NCBI RefSeq assembly: GCF_003568665.1
Contig: NZ_QXMH01000003.1
Span: 345,772 to 409,771 of the forward strand
From: Chitinophaga alhagiae
GTDB taxonomy: Bacteria; Bacteroidota; Bacteroidia; Chitinophagales; Chitinophagaceae
Direction: 5' to 3'
DNA length: 64,000 nucleotides
Below, in pieces: positions 8,246 to 16,658 of the stretch. The stretch's first letter is position 1; every line of letters starts with the position of its first letter. The translations under genes were made by a program, and so were the position numbers. The notes beneath the pieces were generated by a model. That model saw only the letters and a list, made by a program, of their open reading frames with translations, had not been told where the DNA came from and did not search any database.

Positions 8246-10684
8246 ATGCAACGTACATCCCTGAGGAAGTTCCGTGCTCTGTTGATAGCAGGCCTGTTTG
8301 CCACCGGCATTGTAAGTGCATTGGGTTTTACGAGACCCGATGACTGGACGGAACGCATTTTGAAAGCACTGGAAAAATTCACCAACAACTACCCGCAAGA
8401 GAAAGTTTACCTGCATTTTGACAGGGATTATTACTCCGCCGGAGAAACCATGTGGTATTCCGCTTACATCACCCTCAACGAGCAACCCGCCGTGGGCGCA
8501 CGCAACCTCTACGCGGAGCTGCGCGATGCCAAGGGCGCCATTGTACAGAAACAACTGGTGGTAGCCAACGAAGGCGGCGCCGCGGGCGAATTTACCCTTC
8601 CGGAAAACATGAAGCCCGGCCTCTACCAGGTACGCGCCTACACGGCCTGGATGCTCAACTTTGACAGCGCTTTCCTCTTCTATAAGAACATCCAGATCAT
8701 GGACCCGAAAACCGGCAAAACAGGTGAAACGCCGGCAGCCAAAGATTTTTCGGTACAGTTCTTCCCGGAAGGAGGAGACCTGATCCATAACGTCAGCAGC
8801 CTGGTAGCCTTCAAGGCCATTGACCAGAACGGCTACCCCATGAAAGTGGCAGGCGCCGTGCGGGACAGTAAAGATAAACAGGTAGGGCTCATTGAAACGG
8901 TACACGATGGCATGGGCAGCTTTGAGCTGAAACCCGAACCGGGTGAAACGTACAAGGCCGTGATACAGTCCGCCACCGGCCAGCAGAAAACGTTCGAGTT
9001 GCCGGCAGCCAAACAAAAAGGCGCAGTGCTCAAAGTATACAACCGGGGCGCACGGGTATTTTACCTGGCGGGCTTCAACGGGCTGGACACCAGCATGAAC
9101 AAAATGCTGCTGATAGCGCAAATGCAGAACCAGGTAGTATACCGCGCCAACCTCAACGTGGAGGAAGGCCAGGTGAGCGGCCTCATTCCCGCCGCGGAAC
9201 TACCTTCCGGCATTTTGCAGCTCACCCTGTTTGACATGCAGGGCCGCCCCTTGAGCGAGCGCATCGTATACCTGAAACAGAAAAACGATCTGCTTGACTT
9301 TATGCTGGACCCCAACGAGCTGAACAAAGAACCGCGCGGCCGGACGGAACTGGTACTGCAAGTGCCTGACAGCATGAAGGGAGGCCGCATCAGCGTATCC
9401 GTAACGGATGCGGACCAGGTGGCGCAAGACCCGTATGCCAACAACATCATTTCCAATACCCTGCTCACCTCAGACATTCACGGCTATGTACACAACCCGT
9501 ACTGGTATTTCGAGAATGACAGCACCAGCACCCTGGCCGCGCTTGACCTGGTGATGCTCACCAATGGCTGGCGGCGTTTTTCCTGGCAGGAGATACTCCA
9601 GGATAAGTTCCCGAAGCTCACCTATCCTTACGAGCAGGGCATTAACATTACGGGCACGGCCCGCACCGCCGGCGGCCAGCTGGTAACGGACGGCAACGTG
9701 AGCTTCCTGATCCGCATACCCATAGACAGTTCTTCCGCCTTTGCCTCCGCCCCGGTAGATGGCCAGGGCCGGTTTTCTCTCAGCAACCTGCTGTTCAGCG
9801 ATACGGCCAACATATACTTCCAGGGGAATATGGCCAACAAAAAATGGAAAGACGTAGACGTGAAGTTTGACCGCCACTTTTTTGACATTTACACCACGGT
9901 TAAAACGCCCGTTCCCCTGTTACCGCCCCCGCCCATGAACAACCAGGTGCTGAAAAACTACCTGGCCACCGTGAATGAAGGCATAGGCGTCAATAAAATG
10001 ATCAACAACCGCCCCATTATGCTGAAAGAAGTGAACATCAACGCCCGCAAACCCACCGTGGCCGAAACCACGGAAAAACGGTATGCCAGCGGTATGTTCA
10101 GCGGCGGGGACGGTTATACTTTTGACCTCACCGAAGAGCCGCCCACCTCGTTCAACGTATTCCAGTACCTCCAGTCACGCGTGCCCGGCCTGCAAATTGG
10201 CGGGGACCTGAGCAATCCCAGCCTCAGCTGGCGCGGCGGCGCTCCCGGCGTGTACCTGGACCAGATGCCGGTAGACGTGAGCATGGTAGCCTCTATTCCC
10301 ATGGCAGACGTAGCGCTCATCAAAGTGTTCCGCCCGCCGTTTATGGGCGGTATGGGTGGCGGTAACGGCGCCATTGCCATCTGGACCCGCCGCGGCGGGG
10401 ATTACAAAGGCGATCCGAACGCCAAAGGCATGGACCTCGTGAAGAAAGGCGGCTACAAGATCATCAAGGAGTTTTACAGCCCTGACTACGCCGTCAAAAA
10501 AGCCGTACACGCCCTGCCAGACAAGCGCCTTACGCTCTACTGGAACGCCAGCCTGCGGCTGGACACCACTAACCAGACCACGCGCTTCACTTTCTATAAC
10601 AATGACTTTACGAAGAACTACCGCGTAGTGGTGGAAGCCATGGACCAGTATGGCCGTGTTGGCAGGATGGTGAAAACGTTCTGA
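8246..10684 (+). CDS. MG2-domain protein with C-terminal TonB-plug-like domain
   Basis: About 812 residues. The start at 8246 gives a signal peptide (RKFRALLIAGLFATGIVSALG); earlier in-frame codons overlap the neighbouring gene. Residues about 45-150 resemble the alpha-2-macroglobulin MG2 sandwich (EKVYLHFDRDYYSAGETMW), followed by more beta-sandwich segments. Residues about 625-725 resemble a TonB plug domain (QYLQSRVPGLQIGG, GAPGVYLDQMPVD, GGNGAIAIWTRRGGD), but no beta-barrel follows. This domain combination recurs in Bacteroidota as periplasmic or surface proteins of unknown role. The gene is monocistronic and ends at a strong terminator. Domain assignments rest on motif resemblance. Confidence 0.75.
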   Translation: MQRTSLRKFRALLIAGLFATGIVSALGFTRPDDWTERILKALEKFTNNYPQEKVYLHFDRDYYSAGETMWYSAYITLNEQPAVGARNLYAELRDAKGAIVQKQLVVANEGGAAGEFTLPENMKPGLYQVRAYTAWMLNFDSAFLFYKNIQIMDPKTGKTGETPAAKDFSVQFFPEGGDLIHNVSSLVAFKAIDQNGYPMKVAGAVRDSKDKQVGLIETVHDGMGSFELKPEPGETYKAVIQSATGQQKTFELPAAKQKGAVLKVYNRGARVFYLAGFNGLDTSMNKMLLIAQMQNQVVYRANLNVEEGQVSGLIPAAELPSGILQLTLFDMQGRPLSERIVYLKQKNDLLDFMLDPNELNKEPRGRTELVLQVPDSMKGGRISVSVTDADQVAQDPYANNIISNTLLTSDIHGYVHNPYWYFENDSTSTLAALDLVMLTNGWRRFSWQEILQDKFPKLTYPYEQGINITGTARTAGGQLVTDGNVSFLIRIPIDSSSAFASAPVDGQGRFSLSNLLFSDTANIYFQGNMANKKWKDVDVKFDRHFFDIYTTVKTPVPLLPPPPMNNQVLKNYLATVNEGIGVNKMINNRPIMLKEVNINARKPTVAETTEKRYASGMFSGGDGYTFDLTEEPPTSFNVFQYLQSRVPGLQIGGDLSNPSLSWRGGAPGVYLDQMPVDVSMVASIPMADVALIKVFRPPFMGGMGGGNGAIAIWTRRGGDYKGDPNAKGMDLVKKGGYKIIKEFYSPDYAVKKAVHALPDKRLTLYWNASLRLDTTNQTTRFTFYNNDFTKNYRVVVEAMDQYGRVGRMVKTF

Positions 10685-10712
10685 CGTTTTTTATAACTTT
10701 AGTACATACTTG

Positions 10713-10751
10713 CACGAGGGAGGATGGGATACATGCTCCCTCGTGTTTTTT
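10713..10751 (+). terminator. Intrinsic terminator after the MG2/plug gene
   Basis: A perfect 10-bp stem, CACGAGGGAG with CTCCCTCGTG, followed directly by six T. Confidence 0.85.
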
Positions 10752-10759
10752 ATCCCTCC

Positions 10760-10990
10760 CTAATAATCCCTTCCACCTCCATTATGCCCATGCCCTCTCT
10801 CCTGCACCAGCTTGAATACCTTGCCCGTAGTGCCTGACGGCCCTGCCACGCTTGCTACCGTGAGGTACACCTCCCCTTCAATATCCTGACCGAAACCTTT
10901 CAGGTAGTATCCCAGGTCATCAGGATTATCTTTCAGCGTTACCTCTGCAAAGTCCCACAGGCCGCCGCCGTCACGTGAATTGGCGACGCA
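10760..10990 (-). pseudogene. Remnant of a PQQ/glucose-sorbosone-dehydrogenase-like gene
   Basis: This reading frame gives WDFAEVTLKDNPDDLGYY, then LKGFGQDIEGEVYLTVASVA and GPSGTTGKVFKLV before a stop. It resembles the C-terminal last blade of secreted glucose/sorbosone-dehydrogenase-type beta-propeller proteins of Bacteroidota (GQDxxGEVY, GPSGTTGKVYKLV). Only the last 75 or so residues are present. The sequence further upstream on this strand is low-complexity and not coding, and no signal peptide or catalytic region can be found, so the gene body is gone. Family recognition is from memory and is the weakest point. Confidence 0.5.
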
Positions 10991-11074
10991 TGCTTCCCGC
11001 AGGCAGATAAGGTGTACTATGGTACGCTTACTGTTAAGCCCTGGATAAGGCATGGATAAGTTACCTCTATATAG

Positions 11075-11133
11075 AGATGGGATATGGATGGGATATCCTT
11101 GGGACATGGGTATGATATGGGTAAGATATCCTA
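11075..11133. repeat. Degenerate GATAT/ATGGG short repeats
   Basis: The units ATGGGATATGG, ATGGGATATCC, ATGATATGG and GTAAGATATCC follow one another imperfectly. The stretch lies directly upstream of the dehydrogenase remnant. From here to 11316 I see no gene. Confidence 0.4.
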
Positions 11134-11316
11134 TTCGAAACCCAGTACCAGCCTACCTTTGCCTTGTCCTAAAATAGGTTACGCCTTTAGTGATAAAATC
11201 CTGATAAAGGTTTACTGGGCAAACCGGCATGCCCTTCCGTATAGACATGGCAAACGCTGCCACAATACAATGAAAATCAATCGAAAACAGGAGAATTACC
11301 GGGAAGGGACCAATAG

Positions 11317-11348
11317 AAAAAGGCTGCACCAAAAGAATTGATGCAGCC
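11317..11348 (-). terminator. Intrinsic terminator after the 400-aa unknown gene
   Basis: On the minus strand GGCTGCA pairs with TGCAGCC, followed by five T, 24 nt past the stop codon at 11372. Confidence 0.75.
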
Positions 11349-11371
11349 CCTCCATTGCAATGCTATAAAAA

Positions 11372-12571
11372 TTACTCTTTCAACTTGCTCAGGTAAAAGC
11401 TCAGTTTGAACAGCAGTTCATCCTGCAGGCCTGCCCGCAGCTTGGCTTCTTCTTCGGTAATGCCCAGCCTTCTCAAACGCTGGTAATACACATAGGAGCC
11501 GCCTATCAGTTCGAGGCATTCCTGTATTTTTACCTTCACTTCCTCTTCCTTCGCTCTTTTCTCAAATTCTTTCTTGGAGAGGATCTTGTCTACAAAATAA
11601 AAAGCGTCTTTATCTTCCAGCCACTTATCTCCTTCCCTGTGCTGGGGTTTATATACCTCCAGGTAGCAGTTGTCCAGCTTGAGCGCTTCCCCAAATTCCG
11701 CCTTGATATCTATGACCAGCGGCTTTTCCGCGGTGCGGTTGGCGAGGCGTTTTTTGATGGCGTTGCTGATCTCCACGCCCAGTTCCCCGCCGTTCATCAG
11801 CAACTGGTTCAACTCGGAAAATTCCAGGCCAATGGTGATGCGGGAATAGCTCCTGCCGTTCCTGACCCTGCCGAACAGGGTGGTATTGTCGTCAAACACA
11901 ATGTCTTCCACCTGTATCTTGGAAATGGTCTTGTAGTTGGGTTTGTAACCTTCTTCGGCCGGCGTGAGCCGTTTGTTCTGCGGCTTGGCCACTTCCTGCC
12001 GGCGCAGCTGCTGGATAAAATCGTCCACAAAACGTACCTGCTGTTTTTTCAGTTTGGCGTACAGCTCGTGGCTGGAATAGTTATGCACTTTGCTGAGTAC
12101 GGACAGATCGCCCCAGCTTTTGTGCTTTTGCACGTTCTTCAGCTCGTCCAGGATGTCTTGCGGCGCCATGTTCCTGCGGTACATCAGCTCCCCTACCAGG
12201 AAGATGGCATATTCATGCGCAGGGTAACCCAGCTCCGGCAGTACATCGTAAGGGCTCCGCTTTTGATCGCGGGCCTGTGTCAGCAATTCGATATCGCTCA
12301 TAACCGGTGACAATAAATACTTTCTCGCGGCCATCCGTAATTTCTTGCTTACGTAATCCAGCAACTGCTCATTCACCACGCTGTGATTCACAAAATCGTG
12401 CAGGATCTGTACGAACCGTTTGGATACCGGTAAGCCGAATTGGGTCAGGATATCGTTCTCCAGTTCCTGCACGGAATCCTCCTCCTTCTCTACCGCCTTT
12501 CCGGACGGTTGTTTCTCCAGCTTCTGGTACTGTTGATAATACTGCTGTAATTTCAGTTTCAGTTGATCCAT
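11372..12571 (-). CDS. Conserved-looking cytoplasmic protein of unknown function
   Basis: I do not recognise the family. About 399 residues, with no signal peptide or membrane segment. It starts with a Gln/Tyr/Lys-rich helix (LKLKLQQYYQQYQKLEKQ), continues with mostly helical sequence, has a more mixed alpha/beta part near residues 215-310 (KIQVEDIVFDDNTTLFGRV), and ends in charged helices (EFEKRAKEEEVKVKIQE). The start MDQLK at 12571 is preferred; an ATG two codons earlier (12577) is equally possible. It is alone on this strand between two minus-strand terminators. Confidence 0.7.
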   Translation of the reverse strand: MDQLKLKLQQYYQQYQKLEKQPSGKAVEKEEDSVQELENDILTQFGLPVSKRFVQILHDFVNHSVVNEQLLDYVSKKLRMAARKYLLSPVMSDIELLTQARDQKRSPYDVLPELGYPAHEYAIFLVGELMYRRNMAPQDILDELKNVQKHKSWGDLSVLSKVHNYSSHELYAKLKKQQVRFVDDFIQQLRRQEVAKPQNKRLTPAEEGYKPNYKTISKIQVEDIVFDDNTTLFGRVRNGRSYSRITIGLEFSELNQLLMNGGELGVEISNAIKKRLANRTAEKPLVIDIKAEFGEALKLDNCYLEVYKPQHREGDKWLEDKDAFYFVDKILSKKEFEKRAKEEEVKVKIQECLELIGGSYVYYQRLRRLGITEEEAKLRAGLQDELLFKLSFYLSKLKE

Positions 12572-12622
12572 ATGCATAATTACTTGTATGTCAGACTTAT
12601 ATATAAATTTTTCTTGGTTTAT

Positions 12623-12657
12623 AAAAATAAAAAGCCCAGCACTTCGCATGCTGGGCT
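12623..12657 (-). terminator. Terminator or attenuator ahead of the 400-aa unknown gene
   Basis: On the minus strand AGCCCAGCA (12649-12657 complement) pairs with TGCTGGGCT around a 7-nt loop, followed by TTTTTATTTTT. No gene is recognisable upstream on this strand. It is either the end of an unseen small RNA or a leader attenuator of the gene that begins 52 nt further on. Confidence 0.65.
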
Positions 12658-12830
12658 AGTAAGTTGATTGGGTATTTGCGAATGGCAAAGATAAGGCATT
12701 TTTTGTGGAAATCATGTGCATAACCGGGCTTTCTGATAGATTTCCATCTTTCATATGTTAGGGTGCTTACCATCAGGCAGTTACCCTGCACAAAAAATTC
12801 GGCTATAATTCAAAAATATTTATGCGCGCG

Positions 12831-12863
12831 TTTGGAAAATGCAATGGTTTTCCATTACCTTTG
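12831..12863 (+). promoter_or_regulatory. Promoter of tRNA-His
   Basis: TTTG at 12831-12834, a 21-nt spacer, then TACCTTTG at 12856-12863: a complete Bacteroidota -33/-7 promoter about 20 nt before the tRNA. Confidence 0.75.
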
Positions 12864-12883
12864 CACTCCGCAAAACACACATG

Positions 12884-12957
12884 GTGACCATAGCTCAGTT
12901 GGTTAGAGCATCAGATTGTGGTTCTGAGGGTCGGGGGTTCGAGACCCCTTGGTCACC
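12884..12957 (+). tRNA. tRNA-His (GTG)
   Basis: Acceptor GTGACCA pairs with TGGTCAC. The anticodon stem TCAGA/TCTGA holds the loop TTGTGGT with anticodon GTG at 12918-12920, and the T arm has GGTTCGAGA. The extra 5' G typical of tRNA-His is encoded at 12883, opposite C at 12957. CCA is not encoded. Confidence 0.95.
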
Positions 12958-12966
12958 CGGACAATG

Positions 12967-13002
12967 AAATGGCCTTTCAAAGAGAGGCCATTTCTCTTTT
13001 TA
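12967..13002 (+). terminator. Terminator after tRNA-His
   Basis: AAATGGCCT (12967-12975) pairs with AGGCCATTT (12985-12993), followed by CTCTTTTT. Confidence 0.75.
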
Positions 13003-13038
13003 CCTGGATTTGGAACGTTTTTACCTGGATTTGGAACG
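12997..13038 (+). repeat. 21-bp perfect tandem duplication
   Basis: TTTTTACCTGGATTTGGAACG occurs twice head to tail at 12997-13017 and 13018-13038, starting in the T-run of the tRNA-His terminator. Confidence 0.9.
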
Positions 13039-13094
13039 GCGGTTTGAAACCCGGCTCCGGCGCACCGGCCCAATCCAAAAATCCGCAATTACCC

Positions 13095-13685
13095 ATGCTC
13101 TACCTCATTCCCATATTAGGCGCTTTTACAGGCTGGCTGGTGATCAGGGCCGCCTTCTGGCTGTTGTTCCGCCCGGTTCAGCCGGTGAACCTGGGGCTTT
13201 TCACCCTGCAGGGCATTTTCCCTGCCCGCCGGCAACAACTGGGGGAGCAACTAGGCAACATGGTGGCCACGCAGTTCTTCTCTTTCGAGAACATCCGCGG
13301 CAAACTGACAGACCCTGAAAAGATCAGCGCCATCAAACCTTATGTGGAAGAACACCTGGAGCATTTCCTGCGCAAAAAGCTGCCGGAGACCATGCCCATG
13401 ATCTCCATGTTCATCGGAGACAGCACCATTCTCCAGATCAAGACCACCCTGGCCAACGAGCTGGACCTGCTATTCCCGAAACTCATCAGCCAGTACCTTG
13501 ATAATGTGAGGAACGAGCTGGACCTCCGCGCCATTGTTTCCGCCAAAGTAGCCGCCCTTTCTTCCGAAGAAGTGGAGCAGGCCCTGCGCCGCCAGCTGGG
13601 AGGCGGACTGTCAAAAATAGGCTGGGCGGGCGCCGCCCTGGGCTTTATCATAGGCCTGCTGCAAATGCTGCTGGCACTGGCCTGA
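13095..13685 (+). CDS. DUF445 family membrane protein
   Basis: 196 residues with hydrophobic segments at both ends (residues 1-22, LIPILGAFTGWLVIRAAFW, and about 177-196, AALGFIIGLLQMLLALA) and a long helical part between them. The N-terminal GAFTGW..I....LF.P pattern and the GIFPARRQQLG motif near residue 41 match DUF445, a family of inner-membrane proteins of unknown function. The frame stays open upstream into the tRNA, but the start at 13095 is the first one beyond the tRNA-His terminator and tandem repeat, and it puts the membrane segment at the N-terminus. Confidence 0.85.
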   Translation: MLYLIPILGAFTGWLVIRAAFWLLFRPVQPVNLGLFTLQGIFPARRQQLGEQLGNMVATQFFSFENIRGKLTDPEKISAIKPYVEEHLEHFLRKKLPETMPMISMFIGDSTILQIKTTLANELDLLFPKLISQYLDNVRNELDLRAIVSAKVAALSSEEVEQALRRQLGGGLSKIGWAGAALGFIIGLLQMLLALA

Positions 13686-13787
13686 TCTGTTAAAAAGTGT
13701 TAATGCCTTCTACCCCGGTTTTACCCGCTTTCGTCTCGGGAAACAATCCCTTTATCACTATTTTTTCCGGGCATTTTGTCCAGCCCC

Positions 13788-13795
13788 TACTTTTG
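13788..13795 (+). promoter_or_regulatory. -7 element for the TonB-dependent receptor
   Basis: TACTTTTG matches TAnnTTTG; transcription would begin near 13802, giving a leader of about 75 nt. Confidence 0.5.
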
Positions 13796-13807
13796 TGCTG
13801 CAAATTA

Positions 13808-13823
13808 CCTTTACCTGTAAAGG
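13808..13823 (+). other. 5' leader hairpin of the TonB-dependent receptor
   Basis: CCTTTAC and GTAAAGG pair perfectly around CT, directly at the predicted 5' end of the mRNA. Such a structure can protect a transcript from decay. Confidence 0.4.
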
Positions 13824-13876
13824 TCTTTATTAAAAACAACGTCTAAATCCTGAGTTAAAGTTTCAAAGTCAAGAAG

Positions 13877-16435
13877 ATGAAAAAAGTGAACGCATTATTC
13901 CTGGGACTGATGGCCTTGCAGTTGCATGCTGCTGCGCAGGCGCCGCAAGGAAGGCCCGCAGGCGCAGGCCAGCAACGCCCGGGAGGAGCCAATATGCCAC
14001 AGATCGGTCAGATATACGGTAAACTGGTAGACGCTCAAACCAAAAAAGGCGTGGAGTATGCCTCCGTAGCGCTGCTGCGGCAAAAAGACTCCAGCGTGGT
14101 AACGGGCATGCTGAGCAAGCCCAACGGGGATTTCAACCTGGAAAACCTGCCTTTCGGCCCCTTCCTCCTCCGTATCAATTTCATGGGCTATAATACCATC
14201 TATAAAAAAGTAACCGTTGCGCCGCAGTCCGTTTCGCAAGACCTCGGCAACATCCGCATGGAAGCTAACGCCAAAGCCCTGGCGGAAGTGGAAGTGACCG
14301 GGCAGCGCAGCGCCTTCCAGATGAACATTGATAAAAAAGTGTTCAACGTAGACCGTAACCTCACCAGCGTGGGCGGTACGGCAACAGACGTACTGAAAAG
14401 CGTTCCTTCCGTGAACGTGGACATAGACGGTAACGTGCAGGTAAGGAACTCCTCTCCCACCATTTTTGTTGACGGCAAGCCCAGCACCCTGAGCCTTGAC
14501 CAGATACCGGCAGACGCCATTGAGAGCGTGGAGCTGATCACCAACCCCTCCGCCAAATACGATGCGGAAGGCATGAGCGGCATCCTGAACATTGTGCTCA
14601 AAAAGAACAAAAAAGCCGGCTTTAACGGTATGCTGATGGGCGGCATTGGTACGGGAGACAAATACAACGCCGGCGGCAACATCAACGTACGCCAGGGCAA
14701 GGTGAACTTTTCCGCCAACTACAACTACAATTCCAACCGCAACTGGGGCAAAGGCACAACAGAACGTACCAACTTTGCCGTGCCCGGCGCTTCCGAGCTG
14801 AACTACATCAACCAGAACAGCGACAGCCGCAGCGGCGGCCTGTTCCAGTTTGGCCGCATCGGTCTGGACTATTACCTGGACAACCGCAACACCATTTCAC
14901 TAACGCAGAACATTGTAGGCGGTACCTTCAAGAACAGGGAAACGCTGGGAAGCATTTACCTGGACGAGCACAAAGACATGACCCGGCGCAACACCCGGTA
15001 TTCAGACAACAAATTCGGGTTTAACAACTACACCACCACGCTGGGCTTCAAACACCTGTTTGCCGAAGCCAACAAGGAACTGACGGCAGACGTGTCCATG
15101 AACAAAAGCAACAACAACCGCAACGGCGGGTTCAGCACGCAGGGAGAAGACCTTGCCGGCAACCCCGTGGGCGACCGTTTTGTGCAGTCCAACTACAGCA
15201 AGGGCAATACAGATTTCTACACCTTCCAGGCGGATTATGTAGACCCCGTAGGCAAAACCGGCAAGTTTGAAGCAGGCGTGAAAGGTACCCTACGCAATTA
15301 CACCAGCATATACGATGTATTTGACGGCAATAACAACGGCAAGCAGAAAATAGACAGCCTTTCCAACGACTACAAATACAACGAGCAGATCTATGCCGCG
15401 TATGTCAACTACTCCAACGCCATCAAGAACTTCGGTTACCAGGTAGGCCTGCGGGCTGAACAGTACGTATACGCCGGCGAAATACCCAGCGAAGGCATGA
15501 AATTCAAGCCCACCAAGGCGGTACCCGGTTTCTTCCCGAGCGTATACCTGTCCTACAAGCTGGAAAAGGAGCAGGAAGTGCAGTTGAACTATTCCCGCCG
15601 GGTAAACCGTCCCAACTTCTTCCAGCTGATCCCTTACCGGGACTTTTCAGACCCGCTGAACCACCGGCAGGGCAATCCCAACCTGAAACCGGAGTATACC
15701 AACAGCCTGGAGTTTTCTTACATGAAAACCTGGAAGAACCATAACTTCCTCGGTTCATTGTACTACCGCAATACCAACAACCTCATCAGCACCCTTAACG
15801 AGCCCATTCACGCCGGTACGGACACGCTGCTCACCACCTTTGTGAACGCCAACAAGAACTTCTCCTACGGAGCGGAACTGACCATGAAGAACCAGATCAT
15901 CAGGGGCTGGGACATCACCACCAACGTGAATCTTTACCAAACGGAGCTGCAGGTGCGCAATGAGAAAGAGAATTATACCAACCGCGGCTTCAGCTGGATG
16001 GCCAAGATCAATTCAGAGACCAAGCTGCCGGCCAACTTCACCTTCCAGGTAACGGCCAACTACCAGGCGCCGGCCATTACCCTGCCCGCAGGCAGCGGCG
16101 GCGGCCGTGGCGGCGGTTTTATGATGATACCTACTTCCGCGCAGGGCACCATCAAAGGCCTCAGCTCCGTAGACCTGGCGCTGCGGAAAGACTTCCTGAA
16201 AAGCAAGGCCCTCACCGCCACCCTGTCTCTCAGCGACGTGTTCAACACCCGCGAGTTCGGCATGGACCAGGAGTCTCCCTACTTCCTGCAAGACATGGTG
16301 CGCAAACGCGAATCAAGGATACTGCGCCTCAACCTCAGCTACCGTTTCGGCAAGTTTGACGCCCAGCTGTTCAAACGCAGGAACAACCGCAGCGGCGGGG
16401 ACAACATGCAGATGGACACCGGCGGAGGGTTCTAA
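13877..16435 (+). CDS. TonB-dependent receptor, OMP_b-brl_3 type
   Basis: An outer-membrane receptor of 852 residues. Residues 1-21 form a signal peptide; a Pro/Gln/Gly-rich linker follows. Residues about 47-135 are a carboxypeptidase-regulatory-like domain (GQIYGKLVDAQTKKGVEYAS). Residues about 145-235 are a plug (TDVLKSVPSVNVDIDGNVQV, TNPSAKYDAEGMSGILNIV), followed by a beta-barrel rich in Asn/Tyr repeats to the end (RLNLSYRFGK), with a Gly/Asn/Arg-rich tail. The NPSAKYDAEG motif is characteristic of the family called outer membrane beta-barrel family protein. There is no SusD partner next to it, so the substrate is not known. Monocistronic, with its own promoter element and terminator. Confidence 0.9.
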   Translation: MKKVNALFLGLMALQLHAAAQAPQGRPAGAGQQRPGGANMPQIGQIYGKLVDAQTKKGVEYASVALLRQKDSSVVTGMLSKPNGDFNLENLPFGPFLLRINFMGYNTIYKKVTVAPQSVSQDLGNIRMEANAKALAEVEVTGQRSAFQMNIDKKVFNVDRNLTSVGGTATDVLKSVPSVNVDIDGNVQVRNSSPTIFVDGKPSTLSLDQIPADAIESVELITNPSAKYDAEGMSGILNIVLKKNKKAGFNGMLMGGIGTGDKYNAGGNINVRQGKVNFSANYNYNSNRNWGKGTTERTNFAVPGASELNYINQNSDSRSGGLFQFGRIGLDYYLDNRNTISLTQNIVGGTFKNRETLGSIYLDEHKDMTRRNTRYSDNKFGFNNYTTTLGFKHLFAEANKELTADVSMNKSNNNRNGGFSTQGEDLAGNPVGDRFVQSNYSKGNTDFYTFQADYVDPVGKTGKFEAGVKGTLRNYTSIYDVFDGNNNGKQKIDSLSNDYKYNEQIYAAYVNYSNAIKNFGYQVGLRAEQYVYAGEIPSEGMKFKPTKAVPGFFPSVYLSYKLEKEQEVQLNYSRRVNRPNFFQLIPYRDFSDPLNHRQGNPNLKPEYTNSLEFSYMKTWKNHNFLGSLYYRNTNNLISTLNEPIHAGTDTLLTTFVNANKNFSYGAELTMKNQIIRGWDITTNVNLYQTELQVRNEKENYTNRGFSWMAKINSETKLPANFTFQVTANYQAPAITLPAGSGGGRGGGFMMIPTSAQGTIKGLSSVDLALRKDFLKSKALTATLSLSDVFNTREFGMDQESPYFLQDMVRKRESRILRLNLSYRFGKFDAQLFKRRNNRSGGDNMQMDTGGGF

Positions 16436-16465
16436 TACAAGTTTTAGTTATCAGTTATATAGCGC

Positions 16466-16505
16466 AAAGGCCGACCGGATTACTCTGGTTGGCCTTTCTC
16501 TTTCT
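16466..16505 (+). terminator. Terminator after the TonB-dependent receptor
   Basis: AAAGGCCGACC (16466-16476) pairs with GGTTGGCCTTT (16487-16497), with one G-T pair, followed by CTCTTTCT. Confidence 0.7.
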
Positions 16506-16506
16506 A

Positions 16507-16526
16507 AATACCCACATGTGGGTATT
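16507..16526. promoter_or_regulatory. Perfect 20-bp palindrome, candidate activator site
   Basis: AATACCCACATGTGGGTATT is an exact inverted repeat without spacer. Its centre is 35 bp upstream of the middle of the -7 element at 16548-16555, that is near -43 relative to the probable start of transcription, the usual place of a dimeric class II activator such as a LuxR-type protein. The regulator is not identified. Confidence 0.65.
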
Positions 16527-16547
16527 CCCCAATTCATCCATGTGGTT

Positions 16548-16555
16548 TACTTTTG
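16548..16555 (+). promoter_or_regulatory. -7 element for the 998-aa secreted protein
   Basis: TACTTTTG matches TAnnTTTG. No good -33 element is present at the expected distance, which fits an activator-dependent promoter. The leader would be about 95 nt. Confidence 0.5.
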
Positions 16556-16658
16556 CCCCGAAATGCAGAGCGTGACCCCTGATACCGTTTAAGCACTGTT
16601 TGTTTTAATCATACTTTTTTTGAAGTCCCTATCACCTTTATCAACTAAAATTCCCTGT

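Noticed and set aside
12918..13094. N-terminal extension of the DUF445 protein
   Set aside because: The frame is open into tRNA-His, but the added residues are translated tRNA, terminator and the 21-bp duplication.
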